A DNA stretch of 64,000 nucleotides from Dicaeum eximium (Eukaryota; Chordata; Aves; Passeriformes; Dicaeidae): positions 1,181,976 through 1,245,975 of the forward strand of contig VWZP01003839.1 of NCBI GenBank assembly GCA_013396995.1, read 5' to 3'. Under the pieces are notes generated by a model, which had not been told where the DNA came from, ran no database searches, and saw nothing but the letters and a program-made list of their open reading frames with translations. Made by a program: the position numbers and the translations under genes. Positions 28,702 through 42,948 of the stretch are shown here, piece by piece (within the stretch, counting starts at the first letter, position 1; each line of letters opens with the position of its first letter).

Positions 28702-28780
28702 AAGACAGTTTTAATAATGCAAATTAGTGGATCCTAAATTCAAGACAGTTTTAATAATGCAAGTTAGTGGTCATAAATTC
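28702..28780. repeat. Tandem duplication of a 40-base unit
   Basis: 28,702-28,741 and 28,742-28,780 both read AAGACAGTTTTAATAATGCA followed by A(A/G)TTAGTGG and end in TAAATTC. They differ at one substitution and a small indel. It appears to be a young, local duplication in non-coding DNA. Confidence 0.92.
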
Positions 28781-31700
28781 AAATGATCAACAGTATATCT
28801 GGACATTGTATGATGCCTGAGTAACTCCCAAAGAAATAACAGCTAAAAGAAACGGTGCAGGAAGAGCTCCCCCAATTTTTCCAAGACATCTCCAGATAGT
28901 CTGGCAAAAAAATAAAAATTACAAGTCTCAGAGGGTTTCTCTATCCCCTGTGATCAAAAGCCAAATTTCCCTGTCAACTGCAGATAGAGGTTCAGACTGT
29001 AATCACCCTGCAGATACCACAGGGAAGGCATCCAGCACTTGTATTCTTTGCTGAAGAAGATGTGCATGTGCTCCTCCATCCTCCAGGTTTTTTTATTGTT
29101 ATGAAAGGAACACCCTAACCCCAGTCAGATTTCCTGTTCAGAATTGCACAAGCCATTATTTCCAGACAGCTAGAGACTTATTCTGCTTCTCTTGCTGTCA
29201 GCATCTGCCTCACACAGCACTTACTGTGCCATTAAATGCTTCCTCCAGCTGTCAGCCAGGAACCCAGAGCTGCTTCATCTCATAAAAAGCAGCTCTTCCA
29301 ACTCTTCATGCAGGGTCCATCCTCATTAAAGAACAAAAACCAGGTAGAAGGAATGCTAGGCAAAACAGTATTTTAATGATCCACTTATCTCCTGGGGCCT
29401 CACCTCATGCAATCTGTACAGCTGAGAATACATGTGTCATCTCAAGGGGAAAATTCTCTGCTAAAATCAGCCTCACAAGTGTATTAGAAGCATTTGGTCT
29501 GCACACATGCTGTTCTTGCTGGTCAGCGACATGTGAGTGAGTGTATAGCTGGCTTTCTAGCAGTCAAACTCAAGTCCAAGACTTTCAGCAAGTGTAAGGA
29601 ATATTATGGCAGGCACAAATTATCAAATTTAAGAGGAGGCCCTGTAGATTGACAAGCTTTCTCCTTTAATACCTACAGCAAAGAACAAGTTTCCAGAAGC
29701 ACCGGTACCCCACATTTATAACTGAGTCATAAGAAAAGCCAGTGGCAAAGAAGGGTCACAAAGTGTTCTCTGATAGTTGCAGTTGTTTAAGTCACCAACC
29801 AGATGTAACAGTTGTTTTGGACACTTGTTGCCTCTAACTATGCTTGCAATGCACTTTTAAAGGCCACCAGGATACTAAGAAATACAATTAAAGAGTTGTA
29901 ATGCCTTGAAGGCAAAGATTGGTAGTAATATTTAGAGAACAGGTACCAGATACTGACTACTTAAAGAAACCACAAAACATCAAACCCAACCCCCCAAAAA
30001 ACCAAAACTACACACATGCCAAAACTAAAAAAAAAACCACAGAATCATAAAACACCCCATAAAATAGCATAAAAGCAATATGGAAGGCATTTCTGGTTTT
30101 TAAGCCTGATTCAACCCACTCTGCAACAGCCAGGACACCTTCAACACCAGGCACATGGGTGAGAGTTAAGAGTCAGGCAGTTTAACATGGCTGTGCCCAT
30201 GACCTTACACCACCTTCCAGGAACCACCACAGTCACAGCACCAAACCTGGCAAACTGACAAAGTCATCACTTCAAACCTGCAGCAAGAACTTGCCATAGC
30301 TCTAGATATTCCAGAAAGTCAACTCTGATTTCAAGATAAGGCATTTCCTGGGCAAGAGAAGCAATGAGTTGCCATGCCAAACCACTCTGTACCTGCAATC
30401 AGAGCCCAGTGTACCATTAATTAGCATCTATACCATTAGAAAAGTCAAATATGAAAAACTCAGGTCCCCCCAGTATGTTGCCAGTCTACAGGATTTGCAA
30501 CTAAGTCCACATTTCAGGCTTTTCAAAGAAGCTTGGTCAAATTTTCCCCCAAAGCTGATAGAGCAACTCAGAAGAGCAGTTAAAAATGTAGGCCTGTGCA
30601 AAAACTGTACGAGCAAGACTAAAGAAGGGTAATTGTGTACTGAGCTAATCAGTCACAACAGTGACTCATCAAGTAAAGAGATAAACAGTTACTCCATGCA
30701 GAAGCTGAACTTAAAATCTCTTTTCTGCCAATTCAGACATTCAAGAAGTTTTTTATTCCTTGCCAGTTACATCTGAAAAGTATTCATATTCTTAAAGCTA
30801 CATTTACAAATGAGCTTACTGCAAAGCCAAACAGTTTGAGAAGTAGAGAAGTCAAAATGAGGATCTAGGTATAACAATGTCAGAGACTCCTGGCTGATCT
30901 TCTAGTGAGCATAACAACTACTGCTTACCTGTCTGGAAGGAAGATCAGTTTTCCAATTCCTGTTTCAAATCCAGAAACCTGGAGGGCTCCAGGGACAAGA
31001 ACTGGATTCAGCCTAGCTTCTTCATCAATAAGATTGTAGAAGCCTTACCTAGACATCAAAGCCTCTGGGGTTTTCCATTTTTATAACAAACACAAAGCAA
31101 ACAAAAAACCCACGTTCTTCATTTGCACGCTAAGTATACATCTGTTCATCTTGAGCATTTTTAAATTATTAAATATTTTTTTACACAGATGCTTCAAGGC
31201 TGACAGTATGCACACCAAATACTTCACCTGCTCAAAGTCAATTATTTACTGAAAGCTGGCTCTGAGAACCAAAAGGTGGGCAAGTCTGCCAACTACATGC
31301 AGCATATTTCAGGAAAATGACTCACTAAGTTCAGAATGTTTTACACATTTAATTAAGCCTTACACTAACTCCAGTTGGCAAGCAGGAGTATGAATCATGG
31401 AAGCTAGATCACAGGAGCAGGCTCAAGGCAACACAAGAACTTAACTGCTTGCTTCTGGAGCTGAACACTGACTTACTGAAGCAGGGCTCCAGGGGGATAC
31501 TCCTCACTCTCTAGGCCAGTGTAGCACAGACAGCAAGCAAGGGAAGGCAGAAGAGCTGCCATGACTTCAAGACCAGAGGCTGCACCACCCATCACTGAGG
31601 CACTGACCTCAGGCCCTCTGCTAATCCTCTCTGTGCTGCCACGGACACTGCAACACTCATCTACTACTCCCACCCTTCAGTGTCTTCTACAAAGATGTCT

Positions 31701-32991
31701 TCTTCCAACAAAGGATGCAACATCGAGGACAAAGAGGCAGTGGTAATGGTGTCATTAGCACAACTCTTTTGTCATCTTCATGATACTCAGTGGTTACCAT
31801 GCTATTACTTGACATATTATGCACTGCAGTACCCTAAGCTCCTTAACTGAGATAGACTACTAGTCAAAGAGACCAAACTTGCACAAAGTAGTCCAGATGC
31901 TAAAATAAAAGCCATTACACACATAGATGTGTTATCCTGTTGTCCACTCCCACTGCTTACAGCAATGAGCTAAAGTAAATAACACAAGAGAGCTCTGAGG
32001 TACCACAAGACCACGGAAAAACATACAAGAGACATTTAGTTTAGGATCCACAGAACATCCATTAGATGTGCTATAAATCAGCCTCCATCATGCCCTTAAA
32101 AATAGGTAGTACATTAAAAAGACATATACACACCACTAGCTGGCTGCAAGGAAAACAAGTAAAGTGCATTGTCCTTTGCACTCTTACAATATGAAATATG
32201 TACATTAGTTTATAATTAAATCCCCACACACCTGCAGTGCTATTAGTGTATCCCTCTCCATCCTCAACATCCTGACCTGCAGGATGACTAACTTACTGTG
32301 TTAGACAAGGGGACACAGACAGGATCTCACTGTTATCATTTCAGCCAGCACAAAGCTGTGCAGCTGAGGGCATATGTGCTGCAGAACAGTGGTACAAGAA
32401 GATCAGAGGTCCCCATTACAGCAGTAGATTAGGTTTTTCACAGGCATGCTTGGATTTCCTTCCTTGGTCAAGTTGAAACCATTAAGAAACATCCTGCCAG
32501 ATGCAGTTACTGCCCTCCCCTAGTCAAAGCACACTGGTGTTAAATATGCAGCTCAGAAGAGAGATATTTGTGGCAGAGGCTGTACTGACTTTCAAGACCT
32601 GTCCCACTAATGCACTTGAGGCTTCAGGTGGCCACACCTACCCTGTAGAAGGAAAGATTAATTCTTCAACCATTCCCATACTATTAATCTGAAGAATGCT
32701 GAGCTCCTCACCATAGCTACCGACACTGAGCTATCAGCAAAACTCCACATGCAACCCTAAACCAAGCCTGATTCAAACCACTAAGTAAGCAAAGAAAGGC
32801 TGTCACCTTCTTGTACCTTTTCATTCACCTTTACATCCACAACAATGTTGGACGAGATACGCATCAAGCCTGGCTATCAAGTCATATTTATTTAGTATTG
32901 TGCTTTACTGCTTAAATATTTGTTGGATACTGCAATCAGATGTTTATAGGATTTGATCACTCATCTATCTACAGAAGTAAACAAATTACAC

Positions 32992-33049
32992 ACTGCAAAC
33001 TGACAAATACCATTCAAAACCACAGACTGCAAACTGACAAATACCATTC
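32992..33049. repeat. Direct repeat, 24 bases, period 34
   Basis: The unit ACTGCAAACTGACAAATACC+ATTC occurs exactly at 32,992-33,015 and again at 33,026-33,049, separated by 10 bases. No function is suggested. Confidence 0.88.
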
Positions 33050-33325
33050 CAATCCCTGAGCTACGTTAATCTCCCTTTCACACAGCAATACTGTCACCCA
33101 CAGAAACATTAATATCTGCAGTAAGATTGCTTCTCATACACTGGAGATTTCCAGAGGAATCTCTGTGAATACTCTGATGCATACTCTGTAGCTTCAGGGC
33201 TACCTTCCCCTCCCTCAAGTGTGATAAAACCTTATGCCAGGTTAGGAAAAACCAACAGCAGGAAATTCAAGAGAATAAACCAATGAGATGTAGAAATAAA
33301 TGCAGACACACACCAAATCTCCTAC

Positions 33326-33535
33326 CTTGACAGATCTTCTGACTCTAGTCTTTTGGTCAGATGTGCCCTGCACATCTAATCTGCAGCCTAACAAATTCCA
33401 AGGAAATGAGTAATCCTTCAGTTTTCTCCTAAGATTTAACAGCATTATACATACCTGGCTTAGGCATTCAGGTTGGTCATATTCTTCAAGTATTTGGCTG
33501 CTAACAGCACCACAGTACAGTACCACTTTAGGCAC
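33326..33535 (-). CDS. Candidate internal exon, 70 codons (uncertain)
   Basis: Seen on the minus strand: a pyrimidine-rich acceptor (TAGGTTCTCCACAG) is followed by 70 open codons beginning VPKVVLYCGAVSSQ and ending TRVRRSVK, then the donor GTAGGAG after AAG. The exon would be phase 0 at both ends, so it could follow the acidic exon at 42,949-42,993 directly or through other phase-0 exons. Its amino-acid composition is more balanced than that of neighbouring chance frames. A second donor-acceptor pair inside it would give an intron of only about 60 bases, so one uninterrupted exon is more likely. Against it: the open frame extends beyond the acceptor (33,242-33,718), frames of this length occur elsewhere in the window by chance, and I recognise no family. 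Inference only. Confidence 0.27.
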
Positions 33536-36500
33536 CTGTGGAGAACCTAGACAGTTGTTTGAGAAGGAACTCCCAAGATCACCTGTGTGCATCAAGCTAC
33601 CTGACACACAGCCCTGCTGGGATAGGGCCCTGCCCTTGCTTGGCACCCACAGGGCCAGGGGACCAAGGCTCCTTCTGACAAGCAGGACAGCCCAAAGGAT
33701 GCTGCCCTGGGAAAACATCCCTCTGGAGAAAACCCATCATCTCCACCTCTGCAAACAGCTTCTCTGCAGGGCTGCTGCAGGACAGGCTCTAAGCTGATCT
33801 CACCTCAGAGACCTCTTCTGTCAGGTGCAGTCAGGAAACTGCGATTCACTAAGCGTCCCCTTGCTCTAGCTTTCATTTTAGGAACAAAAGTCAGCCCTCC
33901 TTCTACTTCTACACTCCCCTTTCTAAGAAGCTTCCCAAACTGACTTGAGAAGAGATGAAGAGACCAAGCATTTCAAAGACTTTAACTGACATAATGAATA
34001 AATAAATAACACCCCCCTCACCATGCCCTCCCTATTCAGCTGTGCAGAGGGCTCAGAGCAGTCTCCAAGACCAGTGCTGCAGCATTCCAAGCAGGATTTC
34101 AGAAACAGTTGTCAGATGACAGACACTCAGAGGAGGCTCACTGACATAACCAAAACACTAGTTATGCCGATTAATTCTGTTGTAACAGCTTCCTTTATAA
34201 GAATGGTGACTCACAACCCTCAGCTTTCTTAAAAAAGAAATAAAGCAAAAAAATCTTAAAAGCTGCTGTAATATATACTGTACAAAAATCCTCTCAAGAC
34301 TGTTCATCATAATAGAAGACTTTTTATAGGAAAATGCAGGAGGTTATACCACCTGAACACGCGTGATTAATAGCACAAACCAGGAACCAATCCACTCAAA
34401 TAACAGGTCTCATGTACAAGTGTATATCCACTTTAACAGTGCCATACTGTTCACTGTTCTGCTTGCAATGTTTGCTTCCATAACAGGTATTGTTAAACAC
34501 ATGTATTATCTTTTCCCCTCAGTTGAAAATTGGACTGAAAAGATAAAGTTTTAGATTAGTAAATACTGAGGACCCCTCAGTTACCGATTACTGGAGCTGA
34601 GAGCTGCTGTTGCTAGCGTACAAAGGGATCCAACTACTTGTTCAAGTGCTAACTAGGGATAAATATGCCTAATCTGCACACTTAAAAACCAGACCATCCC
34701 AAATAACAAAAGACATCAATGAAAGGGATAGACTACTTCAAACATCCATATACATGTGAAGGCTAGTTAGAATCCACTAGGCTTTCCTTCTTTTCGTTTG
34801 ATGCTTGTTATCAGAAATAACACTTCTAGACCAGAATAAACAAACCTAGTAATCACTGTAATTACTGACCTCAACAACTAAAAAGGAGAGAAAACATATA
34901 CAAATAAAGACTAAAATAGCAGTCAAGAAATCCACATCCACTTTTGATGAGACAAGTCAGAATTTGTCATTTACAAAACTCTTCACATCCAAAACTGAAA
35001 TGTTTAGAAGACTTCAGGTTTCTACCTTGTATAATTACAATGAGACCACTTGATCATGATACCTACACTTGAAGAAACTTAGATGTACCAGGAATTCTAC
35101 ATAGATGCTGGATCAAAGCTTTGAACAGCTGGGAACTTGCAGTTAACTCCACAGACACAAAAGTGTAAAAACACCCACCTGCAACCCCAGACATCAGGTC
35201 TGTATATTCAACCCCACATTTTCCTGGTGTTGAAGCAACCCTCCTCCACAGAGGTGATACACAACATGACTTTCATGGCCACATCTCAGAAATAACTGGG
35301 GCTGAATGAGACAAAGCATCTGGTAGTTTCAAGCATCCAGGTGCTTGAGAACAGGTAATTTGCCTTCCTTCTTGACTTCCAAAACTTAATGCAGTGCTGT
35401 TTTTGTTGCTGCTCTGAATACTTCACATGCCACTTGTAAATGTCAATATAATCTTTGTGAAACCCTGAGTGTAACAAGCATGCCTGATTGCTGATCACAT
35501 ATTCTATAAACACAAAACTTGGTTAAGTGTCATTTATTTGTTCAAAATGAAGACAGACTAATTTATTACCAAAAGCTCCCTTTCTAGTCAGCAGGGAAAA
35601 CTAGTCAAGCCTTGAAAAAAACAAACTGCACCATGGAGCACATAAATACCTAGAAACAGACGCTTAATACTTGACATCTCCAATAACAACATAACTCTTC
35701 TGTGTCTAACCATGCCCATTTGAGAATTTTTTTTAGTTTTTGTTATTTAGAGCTACCTTCTGATTTTTCCTGTCAAATCTTTGGAAGGAATCAGTCAGAG
35801 GAAGACTTTCTTCCAAAATAAGTGCCCATCTCGCTTCTTTGTCACATTACTTTTCCTTATGGTGAAAGTTATTTATTAACCTTGAAAGTAACAGAAAACC
35901 AGAGTAAAAGATTCAAAGAAAGAACTCTCATTTCAACACAAACCACTATGTTCTAAGGAGAGAACAAACCACAGAGTGAGCAAGAAAATTAGAGCAATCT
36001 AGTAGGAAAAAAAAGTAAAACAATTGACTTCCACTTCATTGTAATGAAGAAAAATGGAATTTTTTTTACCCTAGAGCTGTAACCATCCGCATGTAAACTG
36101 TAGTTTGTTTCCATTTTAAATAACATATCTCTCTAGGAGGCACCATACTCATCACAGAAACAATTTATCCTTGACTCTAGGGGCTGCCAAAGTGGCTCAT
36201 CTCTCCTGATGACACAATTCACCCACAGCCAGTGCTCTCGGGCACCAACAGCCATTACAGTGTAAGATTTTTTTCATTAGGGACTGAGTTTGCCCAGATG
36301 AACTTGCATTTGTCTTAAGCAGTAACCCTTGCTCAAAATCAAGCAGCCTAATTCCATGAAGCATTTTACATCTTGCAAATACTGTCAGAACCTCTTTTCC
36401 CTGTTCAGCATGACATTTGCTCAGCTGTGACCTCTGCAGTGCAGTCTGCAACATATATGCTAAAAGCTTCCAGACACAGTATTTTCTGTGCATCCATGTG

Positions 36501-39500
36501 CTTGTCTAGTGGATTAGATCAGAGTTGGTCATTTTAGTGTCCACTTGGCAAGAAACATCAGTTGGTTAGCTGTTTGCTCCATCGCTAAACACTGCAAATT
36601 TAAAAATCCAAGCCACAACAGAAAATCACCAAGAAAACCCCCAAGCATGGTCCCTGAGCTCTGCAGGCTGCACCACCCCTCTGCGTCAGGGCTTCCTGGA
36701 GCATCGGGAACAGAGATTAAATCACCATCACACCAAAGTCCTGATTCAATAAAGGCTCGAGAGAATCAGGGCAAACACAAGTAAAAGTTACACTTCAATA
36801 GGAGAGAGCATCAGCTATCATCAAGGGAAGCTCTGCTGCCAACTATAATTACCAGTTACTTTCTCTACCAGCTAAAACCCCATCATTTAGGGTCTCAAGA
36901 GATACAGAGACAGTTCATTTCTGCTTCTGAAAGACCAAGGTTTCTGGGAAACAGAATCTGTCACCCTTTGGCCATGGAGAGAATAGTTTCAATGAAGGCT
37001 GCCATTCACCACAGACAGCAGCATTTGGCAAAGGCTGCAGAGAGCCAGAGGGGTTGAAAACTCATGGGAAGGGTTCACAGACTTCTGAACAAGTTTTTTT
37101 CCAGTTCTGTTATCTTCTCTCTAATGCATCACAGTCACAACAGCACACTGTCTGGAAGCAGTAATTCAAATACTAACAGTGACAGTGCAATAACAACAGC
37201 TAAAACCAAAAATTGTAATGTGAATGGGATATTGCACACAAACATATTGCCAAACTTATGTTTAAGTTTCAATGTCACAAATCTTTCAGATAATGTAATA
37301 AGCTTTTCTACACACTGTTTATCACCAAAATTTGACATTCTCTATGTCTGTTTGCTTTATGAAACATACAGGGGGACAGAGAAAGGAAATATAAAAGAAA
37401 AAATAAAAGGCTTTCCTTTTATATTGATATCTCCCCTATGTCTGTTTTAATTCAGTTGAGACAGACAAGAAACCAACTTATAAAGAATCAGAAGTAACAA
37501 AATTCCATTTCAATAAGAGCAGTACAGCTGTTGCCCTGTCAGCTTGCCCTTCATTGCTGGGATTCTGACCACAGGCTCTGGGGTGCAAGAGGGGGAGGAG
37601 ATACTTAATTCCATGACCCCAGCTGTCCCCTCTCACATTTTAGCCACACAAAGTCAATGACAAAAGAGCCTTTAATCTTCATCAAGGACACACATTTTTA
37701 TACACTATTTTTCATGGAGTTACATAGAAGCCAATATTCTGTTGGTTGCCTGATCAAGTTCATTCCAAAACAAATTCCAGTTATTTACTCTTTTAAAAAG
37801 TGTTAGACAATGGGCACTGTAGAAAATGCATTTGGGGAATTAAAACAGTTGCTAAAAATCAAGTTAAAAGTTATTACCTACCAAATCCTTCATAAAAGCT
37901 AAATGCTAGGGACTATTTTTTAAATGAAAAAACTTAAATAAAACAGCTTGCACTGCCTACACTACATGCTCAAAGAACTGTGGAAAGGAGAAATAATTTG
38001 TTTATTAAATACATCACCAGGGCAATTTCGTAAGAACCTATGCAATGCCATAATTTTCTAGTCAGGGTCTGCATTTGAGTTCACTGAGCATCTATTTCTA
38101 TAGAGAGAAAAAAGTCATCCCAGATAGATGCCTATAAATATTTATTTTAGAAAGGTGTGTAGCACAATATCTGAACTTCCAATTACATACTGTGATTATA
38201 AATTGATAAAAAAAATTACTGAAAACCTTTTTCTTAAACAAGGTTCCTTAATTCTGAGTGTTGTTTAGTAGTCGTTGAGTTTTGTTGCTTGGTTTTTTGG
38301 AGGAAGGAAAAAAACTCAGTATGTTCAGTCAACATGTTCCTGTCATCTAGCAACCTGAACCAGGCTTCCCTCATCAAAAGTTTTTTACATCATGTTACAA
38401 AATTGTACTTCTCTACACTTTGTGCCATACCACTCATATGACAATAAGCTTCCTATTTGTTTTTCCCTGAAAAGAAAAGCTCCTGTTGCACACCAAGTTT
38501 CTTGTCTGTGTATGTGTAAACACATACCAAGAAATATCTCGTGTTCTGTGATTATTCCTGACAACTAAAACACAACTCACTAAGCAGTAGAAAATCAATG
38601 TTATTCTGATTGAAGGACCTCAATACACATGCTAACCTGTGACCTACAAGCTCCATAATAATCTCTACAGAGATGTAGATTATTTTCCTTTGCTGTGTAA
38701 TCATTCATAATTACTATTAAAAATCATCACCAACATACATCTAGTTTTATAATGGATTGAACACTCCATACACTCCAGGTGAATTGAGACCTTTAATTAA
38801 TTGAAGTGGGAGACAAGTGAAAGTTCACCAGAAACTACTGGGAAAAAAAAACCAACTACCTCTCCAACTCTGCAAGAAAAGCAACTCTTAATGTCAAACC
38901 AGAATGTTGTTGGTGTGCACTGCTTAAGCTGTTTTGACATAATCCTAGTGAAAATCACAACAAAAAATTGTGCTTAAACAACCTGACAGCCTTAACCATT
39001 TTGAAGGATGAAGGTGCAAGCTTCAAGTAAGACTTTTGACACCGTCTCCTACATCATCTCAGACAAACAGATGAAGTGCCAGATTGAATCAGGTAAGTGA
39101 ACAGTTGGATGGATCAAAAACTGAACTACAATACCCAGAGGGTTGTGATCAGCACAAAGTTCTGTTGGAGTCAGTCACTGGCATACCCAAGGGATCAAGA
39201 CTGGGTCCTGGATTATTTAACATCTTCACAAATGATTTGAATGATTGGACAGCATACACACTACTCTACACGTTTGTAGATGTTACAAGACACAGTAACA
39301 CAGCTGGTAACACCAGACAGTTGTGCTGTGTCCAGAGGGACTTGTGCTGACTGAAGAAATTGGCCAACAGTATTATCCTGAGGTTTGGCCAAGGAGCATG
39401 CAAGGTTCTGTACCTCAAGAAAAATAACCCTATGCACTGCTACAGGCTGGAGGCCACACAGCTGGAATTCATCTTTGCAGAGAAGGACCTGGGCATCCTG

Positions 39501-42500
39501 GTGGACAAGCTGAATTGAGCCAGCTGGTAAAGAAAGTTGATGGCACTCTGGGCTGTATTAGAAAAGTTGTTGCCAGCAGGTCTAGTGGAGCAATCCTTCT
39601 CTTCCACTCAGCACTGCTGAGACATCTGGAGTCATGCCCTGTTCTGGGCTTACACAGTTCAGAAAAGACATGAACATATTGGAGCAAGTGAAGGTTAATC
39701 ACCACAAAAATAAATAACAGAGGTGCAGATCTGACCTACAAAAAAGGTTGTACACCCCGAAGAAGACAACGCAGGAGACAAGGAAAGAGTGGAGAATGTG
39801 TCTTATTCACATATATAAATACCCAAAGAGAGAAAATAAAAATGACAGAACAAGACTCTTTCCAATGGTATCTCCTTCCAATGGTATCTCCAGTCAAGTG
39901 ACAGGAGGCAGAGAGCACAAACCAAAACACAGAAAATTTTAAACATGAATGTTTTCTTTTCCTCTTAGGGTGACCAAATGCTAGAACCAGGTCCCAGAGA
40001 ACTTTTAGAGCCCATTCAAGGCACAACTGGATGCACTGCCAAGCACTTTCCCACCACTGGCACTGCTCTCAGCAAGGCAGGGAAGGCTGGTCTAGATGAT
40101 CTTCAGAGGCACCTTCCAACATCAGTTTTCTATGTTGCCATGAACATTTACTGCTTTGATAACAGTAGCACTAGAGCAACAAATAAGTTTTCCACTGACA
40201 TGCAGGTTTCATGTTTTCCTCATTGTGATCATTCAAAACAGTTTTCCTTGAGTTCCTCAGAAGTATCACACAAGTTGTTACTGCTGTTAGTTACATAAAC
40301 TTGATCTTTCATTGATGATCCAATAAATTCATATCCTTGCTATAGACAGTGGCAGAGCCTGCAACATGTGCTTGCCATGAGCTACACGCAGAGCATCTAC
40401 CTTTGCTCCCTCCAGTTTTGTTACTCACATTTTCACCAGTGCACACAGTATCAGCACAAGTTACATGTCCTTGGAAACTGCACAGGAGTTAAGAGTAAGC
40501 ACTGCCATTTTCAGTTTTGCTATGCAGTTCTGTTTGTGTATCAACATTGCCACTGCATATCTGCTCCACTTTCCCCGAGAGCCCCATGCAATGTTTGAAC
40601 TAGACCATACAAATTCCCTTGAAAGGGTAAAACAGCTCAAAGTCATGTTACAAGATAGCTTCTGAATGCTCTAATTTCGAAGTGCTGCAAGCTGTTTTGC
40701 ACATATTCTCATTACTTTAGAAAAATGTGACAAAGAATTTTGCTGCCAGCTGCACCTTAAAGGAAGTTTAGATAGAATGCAAACACTTTAACCTAGACTA
40801 GACCACAGGACAGATGACCCTTAAGTATGTTGGGGCCTCTAACCTACACAAGTGGTCAGACTTATCCTTCTCCATCAAGAAAAGGCCATTTTGTCAAAAA
40901 GAAGCTCTTAAGGAAAAACTGCATCCCACAAGTCTAAGCAATAACTGCTGCAGGAGTATAAAATCCTCCTAAGGAAAATTCCATCCACTAACCTGCTTGC
41001 TTTTGTGGCAGGACAAACAGGGTCTGTGGGATATTCCTCACCCTAGGAACAAGTCCTGATAGCAATCCCCAGTAATCTGGGTGACAATTCTAGAGCAGAG
41101 CTAACACAGTGCTCTAGGACCAAGATGCACCTCAGGAACATTTGTTCTAGCCAACAATCCCATTAATTTATGCCCCCAAGACATTTAAAGAACTTATCCA
41201 TCAACAGGAAAATATGACCTCAGGAAAAATAGAAAAGTGCAGTTTTGATAATGCATTTTACCACCATCTCATTTGTCCACACTATACACAGCCTGGGAGA
41301 AACTGCAGGAGGCCAACATAGCCTGAGGCAGGTTATCCACAGAAACACCCTTGAAGTATGTATGAACCATTGCATCACATGATTCAAAACTCACTCCTTA
41401 AGTCACTCTCAAATGTCTCTAAAGAAAAAACAATTTCTTTGGGGTTGGGCACAGTACAGCTATCGGCCACCAGAAGAGTAGACTGTTCTTTCTTACAATA
41501 CCACTACAGCAGGACAAAAGTTTCATGGAAATGGAAGAGGCTTACAGGCTGATCCAGCAAAGGGCTGAAATAGCATGGCAGCAGCAGAGAAAGGGAGGAA
41601 AAAAAATCAGAAAGAAACACTATTACAGAAATTCAACTGCACACTGCAATGCTTACATCAGAAAATGAGAACATAGGATTAAGGTTTCTATACAAGCAGT
41701 CATTATGTGCCACTTTTTTTCTGCCAAATTTCAAACTTAAAAATTATAAGACACATTCCAAATGAAAATTAAAGGGCTTAAATTAATTTGGGAAATGAAG
41801 GCTATATTAATTTAAAAAGTCCTCCTAAAACCCACAAATCATAAACTTTATCTTCAGCCATATCCTCAAAGAAAGTGATGAGCTGAGCTCCCTGCACTTA
41901 ATTTCTTCCCCAAGCTTTTTAAAGAGTAATTTACTAGTCTTTTTAAGAAATGGTAATGGAAGGAAAAAAAATCCATTGGGAAGTTGCACTCATTTCAGAG
42001 ATCAAAGCTAAGATTTCTTCCTCCTTCCTATCATTAGGGGGTTAAACTATGCCCTTAACATAATAAAAATTAACAAAAACATATCCCTTGCACAGGAAAC
42101 ATCAAAGGGAAGTTTTATATTTCGAGGAGTAAGAGGTACCAGGAAGCTGATCTTCAAAAGGTGGCTACTTAGACATGCATCTTTGCAGCCTCCCTTCAGT
42201 CCCAAAGGGATTCAAGTCTACTTTGCTTTTTGACATCAGCAAATGGCTGATGATGCACCAAGCACACCTTGGGTCACCCTACACAAACCAGCAGCACCTT
42301 CAGTGACACATGGGAGCAGTTTCAAGCTTTGCCCTCAGCTCATCATAACAGTGAATGATGATTTGACCTTGCCTGCTTTATATCTTCATAGCACTTATTT
42401 GGCACTTAAACACTTGGAGGCAAGACTTACCTTCTCCTGTAGGTTTGGATTTGTTTTAATTAGCACAATAATACAGTGCCACAATAATATAAACAACAGA

Positions 42501-42948
42501 TTAATTGGAAGCAAAGGGTTAGCTCAGCTTTGCTGTGGTGAAGAGCCTGACAAGGGAACAAGCAGTAATGACTTCAATTTAATAGTCTATGGAATTAACT
42601 TATGCACAATTTACAATACACAAACCTTGTTAAACATGACAGCTACTCTTTTTAAGGTCATTACAAAATCTTCTCTGCAGGAAAATTATATACCTAAAGA
42701 AGCTGTGTGCTCTTTCTTGGAAAAAAGGCACAGCCAATACCTGTGAAAGTCCCCTAACCTCTGGTTGAACGTGCATTTTAATTCTTCACTTGACCCTGTA
42801 ATAAGAGACCAAAAATGGGTTGACTTTGTATCTTGACAGCTACAAGCATGTGGAGAATATGTACCAGAGCCATTTTGTTTCATGAAGACAGAGGTGATAT
42901 TATAATAATTTGTTAGCATTTGTGTGATCCATGAATCAGCTGATTTAC
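33536..42948. other. Probable intron(s) of the minus-strand gene
   Basis: No convincing exon is seen in 9.4 kb; it holds the long CR1 copy. A 167-codon plus-strand frame at 42,243-42,746 has no recognisable family and looks like chance. Confidence 0.45.
39013..40135 (+). mobile_element. CR1 LINE, 5'-truncated copy with end of reverse transcriptase, ORF2 tail and 3' UTR
   Basis: CR1 is a non-LTR retrotransposon of birds and reptiles that copies itself by target-primed reverse transcription. In plus-strand frames the copy shows KTFDTVSYI (usual KAFDTVSH), then GIPKGSRLGPGLFNIFTNDL. Next is the catalytic box as FVDVT instead of the usual FADDT, so one catalytic Asp is lost. Further on come CKVLYLKKNNPMHCYRLEA and FAEKDLGILVD, a highly characteristic CR1 stretch, and GTLGCIRKVVASRS. 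Frame changes and stops (for example at about 39,515) show that it is dead. The region 39,770-40,135 matches the end of ORF2 and the 3' UTR, including the usual ending (GATGATCTTCAGAGG...TTCCAACATCA). Inside it, 39,861-39,876 is duplicated in tandem at 39,877-39,891. If the gene model is right, the copy lies in an intron, antisense to the gene. Confidence 0.9.

Larger units (their letters stand above)
1..33325. other. Long interval without a confident gene
   Basis: AT-rich, CpG-poor sequence lies downstream of the proposed minus-strand gene start. Apart from the CR1 pieces at 4,771 and 26,068, the simple repeats and the tandem duplications listed, I recognise no element, RNA gene or conserved coding block. 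Because the gene at 46.5 kb points this way, the interval may be introns and exons I could not resolve, or intergenic DNA. Weak exon-like segments are discussed under findings and rejected items. A slightly GC-rich patch at 6,480-6,950 has overlapping open frames on both strands but no splice support. Confidence 0.5.
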
